A stretch of 64,000 bases of DNA from Leptospiraceae bacterium (GTDB taxonomy: Bacteria; Spirochaetota; Leptospiria; Leptospirales; Leptospiraceae), in NCBI GenBank assembly GCA_022402465.1, contig JAKRSH010000022.1:62001-126000 (forward strand). The letters are read 5' to 3'. The position numbers and the translations under genes were made by a program. Positions 1 to 9,884 of this stretch are shown here, piece by piece. Position 1 is the stretch's first letter; every line of letters begins with the position of its first letter. The notes below the pieces were generated by a model. That model worked only from the letters and a program-made list of their open reading frames with translations, was not told the origin of the DNA and did no database searches.

Positions 1-17
1 TTTTGAAAATCTAAAAT

Positions 18-911
18 TCAATGAAATACTTTAAGATACTTCCATTCAGAGTCAGGAAATTTTTCACACAAGGCTAGAATTTGTTTTGCTTGGTTTACCA
101 TATAAAACTTCCCTATTTCCAAATTTTCTAGACCAAAACCTTGGATTTTTCTCCCATGAAATACTGAATTTTGATCCACCTCATCCAGAAGACATTCTGG
201 ATAGGGAAAACATTCCTGAATTCCTAAAGCATCGCTCCAATTCAATTCCTCAGCAAATTTCCCATTTTTTAGCAAATATTTCCCAACCGAGTTTCGAATT
301 AGTCTCTTCAAACTTATGGGAAATGCTAAAATCTGGCTTAAATCGATGGCAATTTGGCGAATATAGGTTCCTGAACTAACATGAACTTCAAAAGAAAAAT
401 CTTCCCAGGAATTTGAAATTATCCTACTTGAAAAGACTTGGATCTCTCGTTTTTTTTGAGGTGTTTCCTGACCCTGTCTAGTTAGTTCCGAGTAACGCAT
501 TCCATGGTGCTTCAGAGCTGAAATCTTGGGAGCATCTTGCATTTTCCATTGAACAAGATTTTCAATTTGTTCGATTAATACCTGTCCGTTCTTCCATTCA
601 TTTTGCCAGATATTGGTTACTTCTGAAGGAGAGGCTTGGCCCAAAATCTCGGATTCTGGATCACCTGACAAAGTAGCTTTGCCAATTTCCAAAGTTGCGG
701 TATATGATTTACTCAGCTTCAGAAAGTCTTGACTGAAAAATGTTGCTCGTCCAGCTGGTAGTATAAGCAATCCCTCAGCAAATCTATCAAGAGTTCCTGT
801 ATGTCCTAGTTTGGGAATATTAAGTTGCTTACGAAGTTTCTGAACGAGTTGCGATGAAGTAATTCCAGCTTCTTTGTTTACTAGAAAGAATCCATCCTTA
901 TTTTTGTTCAT
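18..911 (-). CDS. truB: tRNA pseudouridine(55) synthase TruB
   Basis: Makes pseudouridine 55 in the T-loop of tRNAs. The N-terminal third carries the family signature GHTGTLDRFAEGLL at residues 36-49, and Asp42 is the expected catalytic aspartate. The later SGTYIRQIAIDLS stretch is also typical of TruB. At 297 residues it is of normal length. The start overlaps the end of rbfA by 14 bases, so the two are probably translated together as the last genes of the rimP-nusA-infB-rbfA-truB cluster. Only 17 bases of the window lie downstream, so whether another gene follows is unknown. Confidence 0.96.
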   Translation of the reverse strand: MNKNKDGFFLVNKEAGITSSQLVQKLRKQLNIPKLGHTGTLDRFAEGLLILPAGRATFFSQDFLKLSKSYTATLEIGKATLSGDPESEILGQASPSEVTNIWQNEWKNGQVLIEQIENLVQWKMQDAPKISALKHHGMRYSELTRQGQETPQKKREIQVFSSRIISNSWEDFSFEVHVSSGTYIRQIAIDLSQILAFPISLKRLIRNSVGKYLLKNGKFAEELNWSDALGIQECFPYPECLLDEVDQNSVFHGRKIQGFGLENLEIGKFYMVNQAKQILALCEKFPDSEWKYLKVFH

Positions 912-1332
912 CTTTATCTACAGATGCTATCTCAGAATTTATTTCCTCTGATCGCATCGGCTTTTCTTCTTGCCATTCGATAGTTTGTTTGGGGGCTAGA
1001 TCGTCTATCAATTGATTGATCTCAATACTCTTTATATAATCTTTATCCCAGATAAAATTCAACCTTGGCGTGTAGCGCAAGTTCAATTTTTTTCCTATCA
1101 TAGCTTGCATAAAACCAGTTGCAGACTTAAGTCCCTGGGCAAGTTTCTTTCTTTCATTATTGTTGCAGTAGGCTGTGTAATAAATTGTAGCAACTGACAT
1201 ATCAGGAGCCAGTTCCACTCTATGAATAGTGGTCATAGAGATTCTGGGATCTTTTACTTTTTCACCAACGATTAAGCTAGCAATTGTTCTTTGGATTTCT
1301 CTTTCGATTTTTTTCTGGCGAATTTCGTTCAA
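898..1332 (-). CDS. rbfA: 30S ribosome-binding factor RbfA
   Basis: Assembly and cold-adaptation factor for the small ribosomal subunit; a small KH-like protein that binds near the 5' helix of 16S rRNA. The sequence shows the typical order: a basic N-terminal helix (RQKKIEREIQRTIASLI), then KDPRISMTTIHRVELAPDMSVATIYYT, then LNLRYTPRLNFIWD near residue 90. The 144 residues are a little longer than the usual 110-130 because of an acidic tail after residue 115. It sits 26 bases after infB and overlaps truB by 14 bases, the conserved position in this cluster. Confidence 0.95.
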   Translation of the reverse strand: MNEIRQKKIEREIQRTIASLIVGEKVKDPRISMTTIHRVELAPDMSVATIYYTAYCNNNERKKLAQGLKSATGFMQAMIGKKLNLRYTPRLNFIWDKDYIKSIEINQLIDDLAPKQTIEWQEEKPMRSEEINSEIASVDKDEQK

Positions 1333-1358
1333 AAAGAGAAGTCCTTAGTTATTATCAG

Positions 1359-3899
1359 TTAAAGCTTCTTAGCTATTTCGTTGATTTCGTATACTTCAAT
1401 CGTATCTTCTAGAGAAAATTCATTGAATCCATCTAGTAAGATACCACACTCGAAACCGTTAGCAACTTCAGAAACTTCATCCTTCATACGTTTCAAGCTC
1501 TTGATTTTTCCTTCAAAGATAATCTCACCTTTTTCTTTGGAAATAACTCGAACACTTGCAGCCTTGGTAACCTTACCAGAGGTAACCATACAACCTGCAA
1601 TATTTCCAATTCTTGTAATCTTGAAGATATCACGGATTTCTACAGTTCCAATAATGTTTTCAATTTTTTCAGGATCCAGTAGGCCTTCCATAGCTGCTCG
1701 AATTTCATTTACCACATCATAAATAATGCTGTAGTATTTGATTTGGACCTTTTCTTTCTCAGAAAGAGCCACAGTCTTAGGATTCGCTCTTGTATGGAAA
1801 CCAATCACAAAAGCATTGGAAGCAGATGCTAACATAATATCTGTATCAACAATAGCACCTGTTCCAGCATGAATAACTGTTAAGCGAACATCATTGGTAG
1901 ATAATTTTTCTAAGGCTTCTTTCACTGCTTCCGCAGAACCTCTAACGTCAGCCTTTATGATAACTTTAAGTTCTTTGAGACCACCCTGCATGATAATGTC
2001 ATTCATGGTATCTAGAGTAACTCGAGTCTGTTTACCTGCCTGACCCACTCTTTCATATTCTTTTCTAGACTGAGAAATAATACGTGCTTCTTTCTCATCT
2101 TTTACAACATCAAAAGGAGCTCCAGCATCTGGAACTGCTTCTAATCCTGTAACCAATACTGGAGTAGCTGGACCTGCAATTTCAATATTTTGACCTAGGT
2201 CATTGAACATGGCCCTAACTCTACCGGAATGAGTTCCGGCGACAAAAGGATCCCCTATGCGTATAGTTCCGGTTTGTATAAGTACTGTAGCAACAGAACC
2301 GCGACCTGGATCCAGTTTCGCTTCTATGATAGTTCCTTTTGCTCGGCGTCCTGGATTTGCTTTCAAGTCCATTAGATCCGATTGAAGGATGATCATATCA
2401 AGTAAATGATCTATACCTATGTTATTCTTTGCAGATATTTCACAGCAAATTGTTGTTCCACCCCAATCTTCTGCCTGAAGTCCTAGGCTTGCAAGATCTT
2501 GCTTCACCTTTTCGACATTAGCACTTGGTAGATCTATTTTATTGATTGCAACTATGATAGGAACCTCAGCCTCTTTTGCATGGCTGATTGCTTCTATAGT
2601 TTGTGGTTTGACACTATCATCAGCAGCAACTACTAAGATTACGATATCAGTGATACTGGCACCACGAGCCCTCATAGAAGTGAATGCCTCGTGACCTGGA
2701 GTATCTAAAAATGTTACAACACCTTTAGAATGAGCAACTTGGTAGGCTCCAATATGTTGGGTAATTCCACCTGATTCAGATTCAGCAACTCTACTGGATC
2801 TGATAGTATCTAATAATTTTGTCTTACCGTGGTCAACGTGACCCATGATAGTAACTACAGGAGGACGCTTAATTTGGTCATCTGCTTGGTCTTCTTCTTC
2901 ATCAATTACAGTTTCTTCATACAAGGAAACAATAACTACCTTGCAACCATATTCATCCGCGAGTAAAGAAGCCGTTTCCGCATCAATAACATTATTGATT
3001 GTAACCATCATGCCCATTTTCATGAGTTTACCGATTACATCACCTGGTTTGAGATTTAGTTTTTTTGCAAGTTCCCCAACTTGGATATTCTCCATAATGG
3101 AAATCTCTTTAGGAACTGAGGTTGCTGTTACAGATTGCTGTTTAGACTTTCGAAAATTCTGCTTGAAGAACTTAGCATTTTCAGAACCAACTTGTTCTCT
3201 TTTCTTGTCCTTATCAAAACCTGTTTTCTTTTTATTTCCACCTGATCCTGTAGATCCAGGAGGGGGAATTAAATCGCCACCAACTTGGATAGGCCTTGCT
3301 CCACCTCCAACTGGCTTAGAACCAGGACCACCAGTTGGTCGACCCCCTGGTCCACCTTGTCTTGGATTGTTGCCTTGGTAGCCTCTGCTTGGACTAGTTC
3401 CTGTAGATCCACCTCTGTTATCCCTAATGGTTTCAGGCTTTTTAACAGCTCGAGAGATGATAGGATTGCGACCCTCTCTGGTTGCAAATGGAGAAATCGG
3501 AGTAGCTCCAGTTGCCTTTTTGACTGCTTCTTTTTCTAGTGGAGCTTCGGATACCGAAGACTGTTCAACTGGAGTAGCTTCTTCAGCAATGATTTCTTCA
3601 TTTATAACCTTGTTTGCAGAAGGCTTAATTACTCTTGGCTTTTGAGGTTCTGGTATAGGTTGAGAGGAAAAATTTTGCTTTTTCTTTTCTTCTTGGTATA
3701 GTTCAGAAAGATCTTTTTTCGGAGCTTGCGAGGAAGCTTCCGATGACTGAGGAACCTTCGTTGGTTTAACGGAAGGAGATGCCGAGGAAGTCGGTTTCGT
3801 TCCAGATGAAGATTCTTTTTTCTTAATCTTTATCTTTCCCTTTTTGAGATCGACTCCATCTTTTTTAAGGGTTTCTTTTATTGATTTCTGATCTTCCAT
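1359..3899 (-). CDS. infB: Translation initiation factor IF-2
   Basis: GTPase that places initiator tRNA on the 30S subunit and promotes subunit joining. The first 260 residues are low-complexity: charged, then Pro/Ser/Gly-rich with repeated GG. An IF2-N module follows at about 270-320 ([20 protein letters not shown]). The G domain starts near residue 350 with [16 protein letters not shown] and NKIDL (G1, G3, G4 motifs), followed by domains II-IV. The length of 846 is normal. The start lies 18 bases after nusA. The G1 motif continues with Lys where E. coli has Ser; this lies outside the nucleotide-binding core. Confidence 0.98.
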   Translation of the reverse strand: MEDQKSIKETLKKDGVDLKKGKIKIKKKESSSGTKPTSSASPSVKPTKVPQSSEASSQAPKKDLSELYQEEKKKQNFSSQPIPEPQKPRVIKPSANKVINEEIIAEEATPVEQSSVSEAPLEKEAVKKATGATPISPFATREGRNPIISRAVKKPETIRDNRGGSTGTSPSRGYQGNNPRQGGPGGRPTGGPGSKPVGGGARPIQVGGDLIPPPGSTGSGGNKKKTGFDKDKKREQVGSENAKFFKQNFRKSKQQSVTATSVPKEISIMENIQVGELAKKLNLKPGDVIGKLMKMGMMVTINNVIDAETASLLADEYGCKVVIVSLYEETVIDEEEDQADDQIKRPPVVTIMGHVDHGKTKLLDTIRSSRVAESESGGITQHIGAYQVAHSKGVVTFLDTPGHEAFTSMRARGASITDIVILVVAADDSVKPQTIEAISHAKEAEVPIIVAINKIDLPSANVEKVKQDLASLGLQAEDWGGTTICCEISAKNNIGIDHLLDMIILQSDLMDLKANPGRRAKGTIIEAKLDPGRGSVATVLIQTGTIRIGDPFVAGTHSGRVRAMFNDLGQNIEIAGPATPVLVTGLEAVPDAGAPFDVVKDEKEARIISQSRKEYERVGQAGKQTRVTLDTMNDIIMQGGLKELKVIIKADVRGSAEAVKEALEKLSTNDVRLTVIHAGTGAIVDTDIMLASASNAFVIGFHTRANPKTVALSEKEKVQIKYYSIIYDVVNEIRAAMEGLLDPEKIENIIGTVEIRDIFKITRIGNIAGCMVTSGKVTKAASVRVISKEKGEIIFEGKIKSLKRMKDEVSEVANGFECGILLDGFNEFSLEDTIEVYEINEIAKKL

Positions 3900-3917
3900 A
3901 CTCTGACGAAAACTCTC

Positions 3918-5291
3918 CTATTCCTCGACCCATTCTACGGACTCTTGAAGTAGTCTTAGAATATGCTCTGCGGTAGTGGGTCCGATTCCAGGAATTGCCG
4001 CTAAATCCTCTGGACTAATTTCGATTAATGTTTCTACGTCTTGGATACCACCAGTCTCTAAAAGACTAGCGACCCTCGGTGTTAAGCCAGGTATTTCGGA
4101 AAGTGGAGTTAAATCATCGTCTTCCTCTTCTTCCTCTGACTCTGCTTGGGCTTGTGCGTTGAAAAGTCTGTCTAATTTTTCTCTAGCTTCCGGTGAAGCT
4201 AGTTCTTGGTTGTATTGACTAACAGTTTTGATATCAATTTTAAAACCACTCAACTGTGAAGCTAATTTTACATTGGAACCATTGATTCCAATCGCAAGGG
4301 ATAGAGATTCTTCTGGAACAATGACTAGTGCATCTCCTCTTTTCTTGTCTGCATGAACCTCTATAGGTTTTGCAGGTGATATTGCATTCATGATAAAAGT
4401 GGAAGGATCATCAGAATACTGTACTATATCGACTCTTTCATTTCCTAGTTCTCTTACAATACTTTGGATACGTACACCTTTCATTCCAACACAAGCACCA
4501 ACTGGATCAATATCCGATTTGTTTGTGTGAACAACAACCTTGGTTCGAATGGAAGGAATTCTCGCAACATCACGGATCTCAACAATACCATCGTAGATTT
4601 CAGGAATTTCCATTTCAAATAATTTCTTAACAAAATCACCAGAAGCTCTAGAAAGAGTGATAACTGGGATAGGCTCTTTGGGTCTTAGTTCAACTCGCGA
4701 AATAATTGCTTTGAGGCGGTCACCCTGTCTGTATTTTTCACCAGGATTTTGCTCGCGCTTCGGCATTATCCCTTCAATTTTACCAAGATCTACTAACATG
4801 AGATCTTTCTTCCATCTTTGAAAGTAACCATGCGTCAATTCGCCTTCTTTACCCTTGTATTCTTCGTAAAGATTTTCCTTTTCCATATCACGTAAGCGTT
4901 GGAATACCATTTGCTTAGCTTGGCTGGAAATAATCCGAGAAAGATCCATAGGCTTTTCTCTTACGAGAATTTTATCCCCTACTTTAGAGGATGGTTCCAA
5001 TTTTTCCGCATCCTTAAGGGATATGGCTAATGGATCAGGTTGCAGAAGATTTTCTGTTTCTACTACCAGTTTTTCTACAGTTATGTATACATCTCCCGAT
5101 TTTTCTAAAGAAAACTCTACATGGATAGAGTTATCCTTCTCAGGATCTAATCCTAATTTTTTACGATATGCAATGATTAATGACTCGCGAATGATATTCA
5201 TCACCGCGTCTTTATCTAATGATTTATCTTGACAGAATTGTTGTACTGCCTCAATTAAACCGATTTCTTTGTTAGCTAGTTTTGTTGCCAT
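3918..5291 (-). CDS. nusA: Transcription termination/antitermination factor NusA
   Basis: RNA polymerase accessory factor acting in pausing, termination and antitermination. Domain order is visible: N-terminal polymerase-binding domain (to about residue 130), S1 domain (ELTHGYFQRWKKDLMLVDLG, about 150-200), two KH modules including DPVGACVGMKGVRIQSIVRELG near 265-285, a short acidic linker (SEEEEEDDD), and a C-terminal helix-hairpin-helix region (IPGLTPRVASLLETGG and IPGIGPTTAEHI). The 457 residues match NusA with one C-terminal repeat region. It lies 5 bases after rimP and 18 before infB, so a single transcript is likely. Confidence 0.97.
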   Translation of the reverse strand: MATKLANKEIGLIEAVQQFCQDKSLDKDAVMNIIRESLIIAYRKKLGLDPEKDNSIHVEFSLEKSGDVYITVEKLVVETENLLQPDPLAISLKDAEKLEPSSKVGDKILVREKPMDLSRIISSQAKQMVFQRLRDMEKENLYEEYKGKEGELTHGYFQRWKKDLMLVDLGKIEGIMPKREQNPGEKYRQGDRLKAIISRVELRPKEPIPVITLSRASGDFVKKLFEMEIPEIYDGIVEIRDVARIPSIRTKVVVHTNKSDIDPVGACVGMKGVRIQSIVRELGNERVDIVQYSDDPSTFIMNAISPAKPIEVHADKKRGDALVIVPEESLSLAIGINGSNVKLASQLSGFKIDIKTVSQYNQELASPEAREKLDRLFNAQAQAESEEEEEDDDLTPLSEIPGLTPRVASLLETGGIQDVETLIEISPEDLAAIPGIGPTTAEHILRLLQESVEWVEE

Positions 5292-5296
5292 AATAC

Positions 5297-5797
5297 CTAG
5301 ATATGAATATAAAGGTTCCCTTTCTTAACTTTCTGAAGTTCAGTAACCACAATAATGGAAGACTTTTTCTTCTTACCATTCCCATGAAACGGTTCTAGCC
5401 GAATCTTGTCATCCTTAACTTCAAGGATTTTGTAGACGGATTGAGTGGTTTTACCACCATCAGCTACAACTTCCAACTGAGCTAAAAGCCCCTGGAACCG
5501 AACCAGGTCCTCAGGTAGTCTTAATTTTCTCTCAGCACCAGCAGATTGAACCTTCAATTGAAAATTTCCATCTGGGTCCAAAGCATCTAATTTCTCAGAA
5601 AGTACTCTGGATACCATCTCACAATCTTGTAAGCTTGCAGATCCAGTGGGGTGAACCATTTGATCCAAAACAACTTCCAAGATCACTGAAGATAAAGTTG
5701 ACTTTTTAATCTTGAGAGAAAATAAAGCTAGTGGATATACTAAAACTTCTTTGAGAATATCCTTGATTTGATCTTCGCTGATAGCCAAAAATACCAT
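5297..5797 (-). CDS. rimP: Ribosome maturation factor RimP
   Basis: Needed for 30S subunit maturation, and first gene of the rimP-nusA-infB-rbfA-truB cluster. The 166 residues include the family core DCEMVSRVLSEKLDALDP and LKVQSAGAERKLR (usually SPG..R.L). The start is uncertain. The ORF-track ATG at 5797 sits directly against a 7-bp perfect hairpin (5799-5815) and has no properly spaced Shine-Dalgarno. A TTG three codons later (5788) lies about 9 bases after AGGG, which may be the real ribosome-binding site. The identity rests on synteny as much as on motif. Confidence 0.9.
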   Translation of the reverse strand: MVFLAISEDQIKDILKEVLVYPLALFSLKIKKSTLSSVILEVVLDQMVHPTGSASLQDCEMVSRVLSEKLDALDPDGNFQLKVQSAGAERKLRLPEDLVRFQGLLAQLEVVADGGKTTQSVYKILEVKDDKIRLEPFHGNGKKKKSSIIVVTELQKVKKGNLYIHI

Positions 5798-5798
5798 C

Positions 5799-5815
5799 CC
5801 TGAAAGTTTTTCAGG
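5799..5815 (-). promoter_or_regulatory. Hairpin covering the rimP translation start
   Basis: CCTGAAA-GTT-TTTCAGG is a perfect 7-bp stem with a 3-nt loop ending two bases before the annotated rimP ATG. On the minus strand the distal arm contains the AGG that is the only Shine-Dalgarno candidate. No T-tract follows, so it is unlikely to be a terminator. A role in translational control of the operon is inference only. Confidence 0.45.
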
Positions 5816-5882
5816 ACTTGTTTTACATCATGGGAAAACTTGGTTGTCCTGTAAAGTAAAAAATAGGGAATATACTCCAAGA

Positions 5883-7001
5883 ATGAAATTCCATTTACCC
5901 TACCTGCTACTAAGCGTTTCTATCTTATCTTCTTGTATCCAATTTAAGGTTGATGTATTGAAACCTGATATTATTACAAAGATTCAGATCGGAAGCGCAC
6001 CCTCTCACATACAAGCTGAGCTTGTAAATAATGTTTTAACCAATGTACCTTTGACGATTCCATACCAATCAGGAACTTCCTATTTGGTAGATACAAGTAA
6101 TTCTCTTATTAAAGCATTCGACAACCAGGGGGAATTAGAATATATCTTAGGAAATCCCGACTATCCATCAAATCCTGAAATAAGCCATTACAAATATAAA
6201 TTTGGAACTATAGGAAACATAACTATTGATTCTGGACAGAATTTATACATTCAAAATCGAATTGGATCTAAAAATAGTTTAGATAGCAATAACGACCAAG
6301 AATCATTATTTAAAAAATACAGCGGAAGCTTTGACACCTCAGCAACCTCACCTCTTCCTAGCTTTGTATTAAAAATGTCATCTAAAGGAATTGTCACAAG
6401 TATCCTAGGTGCAACAGGAAAAAATACTGAACCATTTCGATTTATTGAATATATGCTTTCCCCTGATGAAGATGAAATTTTCATCTACCACAAATTTGCA
6501 GAAGAAATGCGCTTAACATACTTTAAAGAAGAGAAAGTAATTGGTGAAATCCGAGAAAGCAATTTAGATGTCTACAAATCACCCGATAATTCTGAATACA
6601 AAATTCAATTGGATAAAATGTATCCCGTTGAATCGGGAGAATATGCTTTGGTATCTCTAAGCTATTATTCAAAAGGTGAAACAAGATTTAAATTTAGAAG
6701 AATCTATAAAGTAAATTTTAGTGAACCAACTAAAACTTTTCTATTGAAAGAGATCCAAGATCCAAATGAGATTTTATTTTCTGTTCGAGACAATAATGAA
6801 TTCTATATTTGGGAAACCGAAGATAAGGGAGATTCTGTTCGTCTGCAAGTCCATGATAAAGATGGCAATCACATAAATAATAAAAGATTAGAATTCAATG
6901 CACCCAGAGGTCAATGGAGGGAAACCTTCACCGATTCTGAAGATAATATTTATTCCATTCGGATCCGAGCTGGTTATTTAGAATTGTATAGATGGCGTTA
7001 G
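5883..7001 (+). CDS. Putative propeller-like lipoprotein of unknown function
   Basis: The track opens this frame at a TTG (5844), but the ATG at 5883 begins a clear lipoprotein signal (KFHLPYLLLSVSILSSC) with Cys at residue 17, so I take 5883. The mature protein, about 355 residues, has repeated strand patterns with aspartate turns (SLIKAFDNQGELEYILG, GNITIDSGQNLYIQNRIG, TFTDSEDNIYSIRI). These resemble NHL or six-bladed propeller repeats. I do not recognise a specific family. It is divergent from rimP and ends 11 bases before the NAD(P)HX repair gene, so those two probably share a transcript. Confidence 0.8.
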   Translation: MKFHLPYLLLSVSILSSCIQFKVDVLKPDIITKIQIGSAPSHIQAELVNNVLTNVPLTIPYQSGTSYLVDTSNSLIKAFDNQGELEYILGNPDYPSNPEISHYKYKFGTIGNITIDSGQNLYIQNRIGSKNSLDSNNDQESLFKKYSGSFDTSATSPLPSFVLKMSSKGIVTSILGATGKNTEPFRFIEYMLSPDEDEIFIYHKFAEEMRLTYFKEEKVIGEIRESNLDVYKSPDNSEYKIQLDKMYPVESGEYALVSLSYYSKGETRFKFRRIYKVNFSEPTKTFLLKEIQDPNEILFSVRDNNEFYIWETEDKGDSVRLQVHDKDGNHINNKRLEFNAPRGQWRETFTDSEDNIYSIRIRAGYLELYRWR

Positions 7002-7012
7002 TATAATAAGTC

Positions 7013-8554
7013 ATGTCTTCTTATAGAAAACAAATATTCTCTTTCGAAGACGCTAAAAATTTAGATACCTACGCCCAAGAATTCACGAAAATAAATGGAA
7101 TTCAGTGGATGGGATGGGCAGCGATCTCTATCTTTCAAGTTTGTAGGGATTTATTCTTTAAATACCAAGAAATTATAATTCTTTGTGGATCTGGTAACAA
7201 TGGTGGTGATGGTTATGCCTTAGCATATTTCCTGCAGAGTGAAGGACAAAATGTACGAATCTTCTATGCAGAATCTCCTAGAACAAAGGAATCTATTTAC
7301 TATTATAATTTACTAAAAGTAACCAAAGTTTCTCTGGCTGAATTGGTAGACCTAGAAAACCATTTGAGACATTTCGCAAATTCCTTTCTTATTATAGATT
7401 GCCTTTATGGAATTGGTGCAAGATTGCCGCCTCCAGATGCTGTCGCAAAAATTATAAAAGACTTAAATATTTGGAAACAAAATAAAACTCAAGATGATTG
7501 TCATTTTCTTTCTATAGATGCGATCGCTGGGCGAGAAGCCTGGATGGAATGGATTTCAAACCAAGATCAAAAAAAGAAAATTACATCTTTTCCAGCGGAT
7601 ACCTTAGTAGAAATTGCATCTTCTAAATGGGAAAATTTTGGATTTTCTGATGAAAATAAAATTTTAATTCCTATTGGATTCCCAAGGAAAGAATTTATTG
7701 AAGAAAGAAAGCTTAAACATAATATTCAAAAATTAGAAATATTGCCTAAGGATAACATATTAAAATCCTTACGTAAACCAATAAGTTCCCACAAATACAA
7801 TGCCGGATCTTGTTTATTTGTAGGGGCTGAAAAGGGTATGGAAGGTGCTATATTGCTTTCACTTTCCTCCTTCCATGGAATTGGTGGTGGAATCTCTAAA
7901 GTAAATTCTCTCTCAAAAGAAATCTGGAACCACAAAGAAGCGATTAATCCTAGTTATATGATAGATACTGATCCAGTCCATTTCTGGCAGGATCCTTTTT
8001 TTAGAAAAGCAAGTGGATTGGTATGGGGACCAGGGACCCTAGTTCCCGCTCTCGAAAATAATGAAGTTTTGAATGACTGGGATCAAATTAAAAATTTTCC
8101 AGAAAAGTATTTCATTCTAGATGCCGGAAGAATTCCAAGTTTCAATATATTCAATATAATTACCGACTTAAGCTTTCACCCCAATTGCATTCTGACTGCT
8201 CATTTCGGTGAATTTAATCGATTAACGAACTGCGGTAATTTAAACTGGGAAGATAGAATCAGTTCAGGTTTGCAATTTTCTAAAAAATTGAATGCCTATA
8301 TTCTTTTAAAAGAAAGTTACTCTTTACTTTTCTCGCCAAATGGAGAAATATTTATATGGAATGAACCCAATTCAAAACTCGCTACTATGGGAACTGGAGA
8401 TTTGCTAACAGGAATTTTAGCCCTGTATTTGAGTCGCAGCTTTTCCATGATAGATGCTGTACATTTTGCACTTAATACCATAAATTTATGCAAAGAAATG
8501 GAAGTTCGTTCCCCTACTTCATGGGAAATATTGGAATATTTAAAGAAGGTTTAG
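7013..8554 (+). CDS. nnrD: Bifunctional NAD(P)HX epimerase / ADP-dependent dehydratase
   Basis: Repairs hydrated NADH and NADPH. The N-terminal half is a YjeF-N epimerase with the signature LCGSGNNGGDGYALAYFL near residues 58-75 and DCLYGIGARL. The C-terminal half, after about residue 250, is the ribokinase-like dehydratase with GPGTL, LTAHFGEFNRL and the catalytic-region motif MGTGDLLTGILALYLS. The fusion and 513-residue length match E. coli NnrD/YjeF. The next gene starts one base after its stop, so translational coupling is likely. Confidence 0.94.
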   Translation: MSSYRKQIFSFEDAKNLDTYAQEFTKINGIQWMGWAAISIFQVCRDLFFKYQEIIILCGSGNNGGDGYALAYFLQSEGQNVRIFYAESPRTKESIYYYNLLKVTKVSLAELVDLENHLRHFANSFLIIDCLYGIGARLPPPDAVAKIIKDLNIWKQNKTQDDCHFLSIDAIAGREAWMEWISNQDQKKKITSFPADTLVEIASSKWENFGFSDENKILIPIGFPRKEFIEERKLKHNIQKLEILPKDNILKSLRKPISSHKYNAGSCLFVGAEKGMEGAILLSLSSFHGIGGGISKVNSLSKEIWNHKEAINPSYMIDTDPVHFWQDPFFRKASGLVWGPGTLVPALENNEVLNDWDQIKNFPEKYFILDAGRIPSFNIFNIITDLSFHPNCILTAHFGEFNRLTNCGNLNWEDRISSGLQFSKKLNAYILLKESYSLLFSPNGEIFIWNEPNSKLATMGTGDLLTGILALYLSRSFSMIDAVHFALNTINLCKEMEVRSPTSWEILEYLKKV

Positions 8555-8555
8555 A

Positions 8556-9170
8556 ATGGCAAAAGGCTACCATAGTAGATCACCAGAAGAATTCAAAGAA
8601 TATTTGCAAAATCTTCAAAATACAAAGAGGAAGAAGAATTGGAAACAAATAGTAATTTTTATTGACATCATCTTATTGATGTTAATTTTTTATTTTGTAT
8701 ACCAAAATATAAATCCAGGTATTTTAAATTCCTCAACACGATCCGACTTTGTGACTTGGAATCAGGCTAAGCTTAGCTTAAGTGTGTCTCAATACAATAC
8801 TTCTGCTAATACTTTAACCTATCTACTAGTAGAAAATCCTACGAATACTTCATTTGAATTCCCTGAACCCAATCTTGAGTATTCGTATTATTGGAAAACT
8901 GAAAAAAGAGAAACCTGTAAATTTTCCCAATACAAAATAGAAATAACAAAAAGAAATATCCCAGCTCATACTTCCACTGTTATCGAAATTCCAATTCCTT
9001 CACCCGAATCAAACTCTAAGATTCCAGAATGCAATAAAGAATATCTGGCTAAAAAATCTAAATTTGGGATAGGAGCATTAAAAAGTAAAATATTGCTACT
9101 TGGCTTTATTATAAAAGATCCCAAGGAACAAGAAATTGTTTTAGAAATCCCTTGGAACCCTTATAGATAA
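8556..9170 (+). CDS. Single-pass membrane protein, unknown function
   Basis: This 204-residue protein has a basic cytoplasmic N-terminus (KRKKNWK) and one transmembrane segment (IVIFIDIILLMLIFYFVY, about residues 32-50). A strand-rich outer domain follows, with LTYLLVENPTNTSFEFPEP resembling an Ig-like or LEA-type fold. Two or more cysteines (ETCKF, IPECN) might form a disulfide. It starts one base after the nnrD stop and its end is three bases from the convergent ppk2 gene. I do not recognise a named family. Confidence 0.78.
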   Translation: MAKGYHSRSPEEFKEYLQNLQNTKRKKNWKQIVIFIDIILLMLIFYFVYQNINPGILNSSTRSDFVTWNQAKLSLSVSQYNTSANTLTYLLVENPTNTSFEFPEPNLEYSYYWKTEKRETCKFSQYKIEITKRNIPAHTSTVIEIPIPSPESNSKIPECNKEYLAKKSKFGIGALKSKILLLGFIIKDPKEQEIVLEIPWNPYR

Positions 9171-9173
9171 TTT

Positions 9174-9884
9174 CTACTTGCAGTGTTTAATGAAATTTTC
9201 AAGAACTTGTATCCTTGCTAAATATTTATCATTGCCATTGATAATTACCCATGGCGCAAATTTAAAGTTAGTTCTTAAAAGCATTTCTTCAATTGCAGTT
9301 TCATATAAAGTCCACTTGTCTCGGTTTCTCCAGTCTTCTTCAGTTAGTTTCCATCTCTTTAGTGGATCATCTGCCCTAGCCTCAAAGCGTTCTTTTTGAA
9401 CAGTAGGATCTACATGAAGAAAAAATTTTACGATTTTGATTTGAGAATTGTAGAGATCTTCTTCGAACCATTGAATCTCCCTATAAGCTCTGCTCCATTC
9501 TTCCTCCTTAGCAAATCCTTCTACTCTCTCTACCATTATACGCCCGTACCAAGATCGATCAAAGATTCCCATAACACCTTTTTCTGGAATTCTTCTCCAG
9601 AATCTCCAAAGGTAGTTACGGGTTCTTTCCGTTGAATCTGGGGCTGCGATGTTATGTATTTCATAAAGACGAGGGTCCATCAAGCCCGTTAATCTTCGAA
9701 TAGCACCGCCTTTCCCAGCTGCATCCCAACCTTCAAAAACAACAATTATAGATTGCTTCTTTGATTGGCATTTATGCGTTATTAAGCGAGCTTTCTCTTG
9801 CAGGATTTTAAGTTTCTTTTTATATTCATCTATAGCAAGTTTTTCATCCAAATTTACACTTTTTAAGCTTAGTTGAGAATTCAT
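9174..9884 (-). CDS. PPK2-family polyphosphate kinase, catalytic
   Basis: Family members transfer phosphate between polyphosphate and nucleotides. Visible motifs are a Walker A-like loop EGWDAAGKGG (residues 51-60), the lid-region MDPRLYEIHNIAAPDSTERTRNYLWRFWRRIP, and the Walker B-like FDRSWYGR with Asp109. All are intact, so activity is expected. The 236 residues are a single domain. The start ATG overlaps the stop of the upstream degenerate PPK2 (ATGA), so the two are translationally coupled. Whether it acts on AMP, ADP or GDP cannot be told from motifs alone. Confidence 0.93.
   Translation of the reverse strand: MNSQLSLKSVNLDEKLAIDEYKKKLKILQEKARLITHKCQSKKQSIIVVFEGWDAAGKGGAIRRLTGLMDPRLYEIHNIAAPDSTERTRNYLWRFWRRIPEKGVMGIFDRSWYGRIMVERVEGFAKEEEWSRAYREIQWFEEDLYNSQIKIVKFFLHVDPTVQKERFEARADDPLKRWKLTEEDWRNRDKWTLYETAIEEMLLRTNFKFAPWVIINGNDKYLARIQVLENFIKHCK

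Noticed and set aside
86-379. Plus-strand ORF of 97 aa over truB
   Set aside because: It lies wholly antisense to truB, which has clear motifs, and its translation has no recognisable domain.
2845-3381. Plus-strand ORF of 178 aa over infB
   Set aside because: Antisense to infB; its Ser/Pro-rich composition is the complement of the low-complexity infB N-terminus.
3269-3645. Small ORFs at 3269-3645 on both strands
   Set aside because: Alternative frames of the repetitive N-terminal infB region.
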